NCBI GenBank assembly: GCA_021442155.1
Contig: CM038225.1
Span: forward strand, 80,922,925 to 80,986,924
Length of the DNA stretch: 64,000 nt
Origin: Cymbidium sinense
Lineage: Eukaryota; Streptophyta; Magnoliopsida; Asparagales; Orchidaceae
Direction of reading: 5' to 3'
Positions within the stretch are counted from its first letter, which is position 1, and every line of letters begins with the position of its first letter. This document shows positions 59,971-64,000 of this stretch, one piece after another. The translations under genes were made by a program, and so were the position numbers. The notes below the pieces were generated by a model, which saw only the letters and a program-made list of their open reading frames with translations, made no database searches and was not told the DNA's origin.

Positions 59971-60946
59971 CGCAACTCCGCTCATAAAATTGATTGCTAG
60001 GCAATTTCAAAATATCAAACACTACCAGACTATTCACACTCAATTCGATGAGATATACACAAAAATCAAATGGTCTAAGATAACGCTGCATTTTGTAAAT
60101 AATCAATTGGCACCGATTTAAACCAAATCGTTTTCATCTGAAAACCGCGCCGCAGATATATGAAATAACCTTAAATTGATATATATTAATTATATAATGA
60201 TTACGGTATAAAATTCATATTAAAGTGATCAAACACTATAAAATAATTATTAAAAAGTCTTAATAACCATTACCGACCCATAACCCTTTACACACAGCCG
60301 ACTCGACTAGACCGGATCGCATACAAGCCTTAGCCGATCCCTCCCTCTTTATTTTGATTCCTCCAAGCCAAGCGCTCGGTTTCAAATGCACGCAACGATC
60401 CGCTCGTTCGATCTCCCCTCTTCACGCGCGCTCCACACAAAATCGAAGGCTCCACGTTCGATCTCCCCTTCAACCGCATGAACCGTTCCCCCTTTCCATC
60501 TGTATTTCTTCCCTCAACCAAAAAGGGGACAGGAGTTTGTTTTTTCCTCTCGTCCAAGCTGCACGCAAGCCATAAGGTTCTTCCTCCTTCCTATTCCTTC
60601 TTCTTCCACTCTTCCCACAATTGCTAGCAACTCTCCCGTTGCCCTCCTGCTTTCCTTCTCTGAGCCTCAGCCAGTCTTTGCTGCAACCAATCTCATCCCG
60701 CCTTCACTGTCAGCTTCTTATGGCAGATGCTTCCACCGTACTTACCTCACTCGAAGCCCCTGATTTATTTTCTTCTTCCAATACTCTTAATGCTAAAGCT
60801 CAACACAACAAGAGCCCATTCCACCTTCTTGCTGTAAAGATGGTGCTTGAAATGCTACTTTGCTCTGCTACGCCCTCTTCCGTCAACCTATCGAGCAGGC
60901 GTCATCATCTTCTCTTTCTCTTTTTCCTTCCCGTCGACTTGGAGCA

Positions 60947-61066
60947 GCTAGCCGAACCTCCCTAGCCAAATTCCTACCTAGCCGAATTCCCATTAGCCGA
61001 ACCCCGCTAGCCAAATTCCTCCCTAGTCAACTTCCTCCTAGCTGAACCCTCTTGGCCGAACCCTCG
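60947..61066 (+). repeat. Minisatellite of ctagccgaaccc(t)-type units
   Basis: Seven to eight units of 14-18 bases based on ctagcc(g/a)aa(c/t)(c/t)cc. Lies in the GC-richer block of the LTR. The frames across it (60621-60965, 60860-61045) have no domain and are not called genes. Confidence 0.8.
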
Positions 61067-63591
61067 TTGCAGATCATTACAAGTGCGCAGGAAAATAAGT
61101 TTGAAAATATGTGAATGTGAAGATATATACGTGCTTGTGTGTTTCTTCTCAGGTTTTGAAGATTGCCGATAGAGCGTGTCGGATTAAGGATACAAGACAC
61201 TTCTTGGTATCTTTCGATAGAAATAAAGCGAAATAATTGTTAGATGTCCGCATAAGAATCTTTAAAATTTTAACTGAAATTACGGACTTAGAAATTGAAA
61301 ATCATCTAAATTTAAAATTAAATAAGAGTTGCATAGTAAATACAATGATAAATACTAAATCAAAGATAGTAGATGGGGAATACTTAAAGAAACTTTGAAA
61401 GAATAAAACACTTATTTGGAATGTAATAAAATATTTCTCCAATCTCAAAAACTCCAAAAACACTTCAACCTCTCAAGCAAACTGTATGAATTGGAAGGCC
61501 CTCCCTTAACCTTATTTATAAAAATGAAATGAGCCGATGTGGGACCCATCCTTATTTAAGTTTAGTGATTAAGTGCAATGACAGGGTTTGATAAATAATG
61601 CTAAACTCATAGGATTTAGTTGCAATTTTCTATGGCATAAATTGAAGCAAAATAAGAAATGTAAATTCCATGGCAAAGTGGGTTCATATTCTTGCAAATT
61701 CCTCAAAATAAAATAGGCTTATATAAAAATGTGGGGAGTCAAATACTAAATCCACAAGGGACTTAGGACAAACTTGAAGTCCAGTTATTAAATAAATATG
61801 AAGCCTGATGTGGAGTTAAGGATAAATCTATATTAGAGTTGATGTCTCTGTATGTGAATAGAGTTTCTCTTTGAATATTCAAAGTATTAAATTCACAAAT
61901 GAGTAATCAATATGAATTAAAGTAATTGAATAATTAAAACTTAGGTCTGATATCAAATGAAGTAAGAATCTCAATTAGACATCAAATCAAGGCATAAGAG
62001 AGCCTCTTGGAATTAAGATATACTCTTCAAATATACCTAAATAAATTGAAGAAGATCAAAGAATTCATAAGAGATTTTTCATGAGATCGAACAATTGCTA
62101 ATAAGCATAATCAATGAATTCTTGGAAAATATTTGAAGCATATTCTTTGTCTTATTAAATACTTGAATTAGATCAAGGAGAAATTGAGTATAGTTGGTGA
62201 TGAATTTGGGAATTATCATAAGCGAGAGTCTATTTAATATTCAAAGACTAATCAACTTGGAATAAAAGAAAGCAATTCAATATTAATCTAAGGGATATAA
62301 TAAGATATTAGATCAATTTACAATGCCCCCAAATGCCACCGGATTCGCAACACATCGTACAAGCGAACAAAAAGTGTTAATTAAAGAATTCTTAAATATA
62401 CCCACATGGGCCCCGACACTACGCTGAATACTTAACCTAGTGTTTGAGGATGTTGCGCGGGTTGCTTCCCAGTTTGGTCTTAGGACCAGGTCTGAGTTAA
62501 CAAAACCTAAAAATTTAATTATTATAAGAATTTTAGCTTATTAAAATATTTAAGAATCTAATTCTGTCATGTGATAGTAGATCTGATCATCTATTAGGAG
62601 CTAAACAGAGTTGATATGATCTAAAGTTCTCAAATATATTCGATTCAATCAATTAACTGTCCCGATGATGGCTGTGTTGAATTGTGATTTCAACCGGAGG
62701 GAATAGTTCCATCAAAATATGATTCTAATTTCAAGTCAAATTAACTCAAATTAAGTATCAATCTAAAAACTGTTTAAATGAAATTCAATTATTAAAAGCT
62801 TAAAATAAAACTTAATCTATCCACCTTCCGTAACTATTTATTCAAGGTGATAAATTAAGAAAACTCTAGGTCACAAATGAGCCAATGTCAAATCAAGTGT
62901 TCTACTATGTTCACTCTCAATCAATCTCATGCTAGTAAGGATGTGGCGTGTCCTCACATTCATTAGCCGATAGGCTCCACAAATGATGCGATTCACCGAG
63001 TCCTCACGATTGGGTGGTTTGGCCAGTAGGCTCCATTATATTATGATCACGACTGTAGCTCATATGTTCCCCAATGGTTCTACCCTTTGAGTTGTTAATC
63101 ATAGGGTACACCTGATAGGGCAAACAACCCTCTGCCAACTAAGGCAGATTTAAGCCTATCTCCTTAGACAAACACAATCCCAGGTTTACAAGGATTTCTT
63201 GGATGACGTAACCCATGTGTTGCTGATAAGAATTCTTCGGTCAGGTTGGGTTGACTACCTCCTCTGACTAAGTAGACTAGGGACTGCGATAGCCTGGGAT
63301 GACAGAACCATGTGATCTAGAAATTTAAACTCAAAATTTAGTGATCTAACGACTAGCCTTAATTGAAAGTTCTCTCTCACTTATTAGGAGGGGTGATTAA
63401 CTATAGGGGCTTACGCCTATAAGAAACTTAGAACTAGATCTAAAGTCCTCGTAAAATGAGGGAGAAATCTCTGGGTAGTGTCATATATACTATTCCATCT
63501 GCCTTCTAAAAATTATACGACACATCTAAAATCATACTATCTTCTCATTTGTCGAGAGGTCAGTGGCGAATTTTTAGAGCCCATAGATTTT

Positions 63592-63610
63592 TGGCGACTT
63601 TGCTAGGGAC
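63592..63610 (+). other. Primer binding site of the second Tat/Ogre-related element
   Basis: The bases tggcgactttgctagggac resemble the TGGCGACTCCACTGGGGA-type site, keeping TGGCGACT and GGGA, and lie about 8 bases after the LTR end. The following ctctttctatctttggctag is similar to the leader after the first element's PBS (ctctctccatctttagtag). Confidence 0.75.
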
Positions 63611-64000
63611 AATATTCTCTTTCTATCTTTGGCTAGTCATATACATGCTATAGTAGCAACAAAATATTTAAAAATTCAAAAAAAAAAATGGTGATTTAAA
63701 TGTGTAATGAATTCAGATTACTATTATATGAGACTCTATGTCGAATAAATTATTCTGTAGAGTATATCTTTATTACACAATTATTTTGTTCTGTAGTACC
63801 TCTGTATTTTGAAAGTATGGGGTAAAATAATAATTACTAATTACTAATCCCCATCTTTCACTTACGCATAATGGATCTACAAAGAACTCCTTTTACTATT
63901 CAACTAGGGCGTGGTGCCAACATTTGCTTAGCTAACATCGTCATCAACACATGAGATGTTGGAGCTACCATTCAATTTGGTAGCTTGAATTTCCCAGCTA

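Larger units (their letters stand above)
59000..64000 (+). mobile_element. 5' LTR and start of a second Tat/Ogre-related element
   Basis: A Tat/Ogre-type PBS lies at 63592-63610. The LTR end before it (gcccatagattttt) aligns with the end of the first Ogre LTR (accataaattttt). The preceding 200 bases share the layout and words of that LTR (attaactat-gg, cctataagaaactta at 63390-63430 against 25875-25915). The segment about 59040-59200 is echoed at 62570-62700 (aacagagttgataagatctaaag), which suggests the LTR reaches back to at least 59000. The true start is unresolved and could be as early as 58060, where a TGTTG occurs. The element continues past the window end; no coding part is visible. It includes a GC-richer leader block (60290-61090). 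Confidence 0.6.

Noticed and set aside
60621..60965. 114-codon frame as a host gene
   Set aside because: Low-complexity Leu/Ser/Pro text in the pyrimidine-rich leader of a retrotransposon LTR, running into a minisatellite; no domain.

Overview
The window is a stretch of AT-rich plant nuclear DNA. I infer a flowering plant with a large, repeat-rich genome. The basis is plant-type LTR retrotransposons (Tekay/Del-like and Tat/Ogre-like Ty3/gypsy), a plant L1 LINE with a C-terminal RNase H, a FAR1-like relic, a Mutator-type MITE and one spliced gene for a likely plastid protein. No prokaryotic genes, rRNA or tRNA genes were seen. Nearly all coding potential belongs to dead transposable elements. 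Only one host gene is well supported: an exon at 14488-15141.

Layout. 1-5487: decayed Ty3/gypsy chromovirus, with part of the 5' LTR, PBS, broken pol with chromodomain, PPT and 3' LTR. It abuts a fragment of a second gypsy pol (about 5500-6795). 6796-14487: mostly unrecognised AT-rich DNA with an RTE-type LINE tail (about 7900-8065) and a 173-bp MITE with a 10-bp target duplication (11114-11286). 14488-15141: the host exon. 15142-18480: non-coding, ending in about 150-bp tandem repeats.

18481-44072 is the central object: one 25.6-kb Tat/Ogre-type retrotransposon bounded by a perfect 5-bp target duplication (CTCAT). Its LTRs are very long (7673 and 6999 bp). Inside, in order, are a PBS, an array of about 120-bp repeats each carrying an 11-bp-stem hairpin, an ORF1-like relic, gag, protease, the N-terminal edge of RT joined directly to integrase (RT catalytic core and RNase H missing), degenerate repeats and the 3' LTR.

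44078-50640: AT-rich DNA with a minus-strand FAR1/FRS-like relic, a GC-richer unexplained block, and a minus-strand gypsy gag with PBS and probable LTR. 50642 to about 58040: a nearly full-length, inactivated minus-strand L1 LINE. From about 59000 (possibly from 58060) to the end: the long 5' LTR of a second Tat/Ogre-related element, whose PBS lies at 63592-63610 and whose body continues beyond the window.

The elements do not form a pathway with each other; the window is a record of nested insertion and decay around one surviving gene. All family assignments come from reading translations and motifs by eye, without any search.
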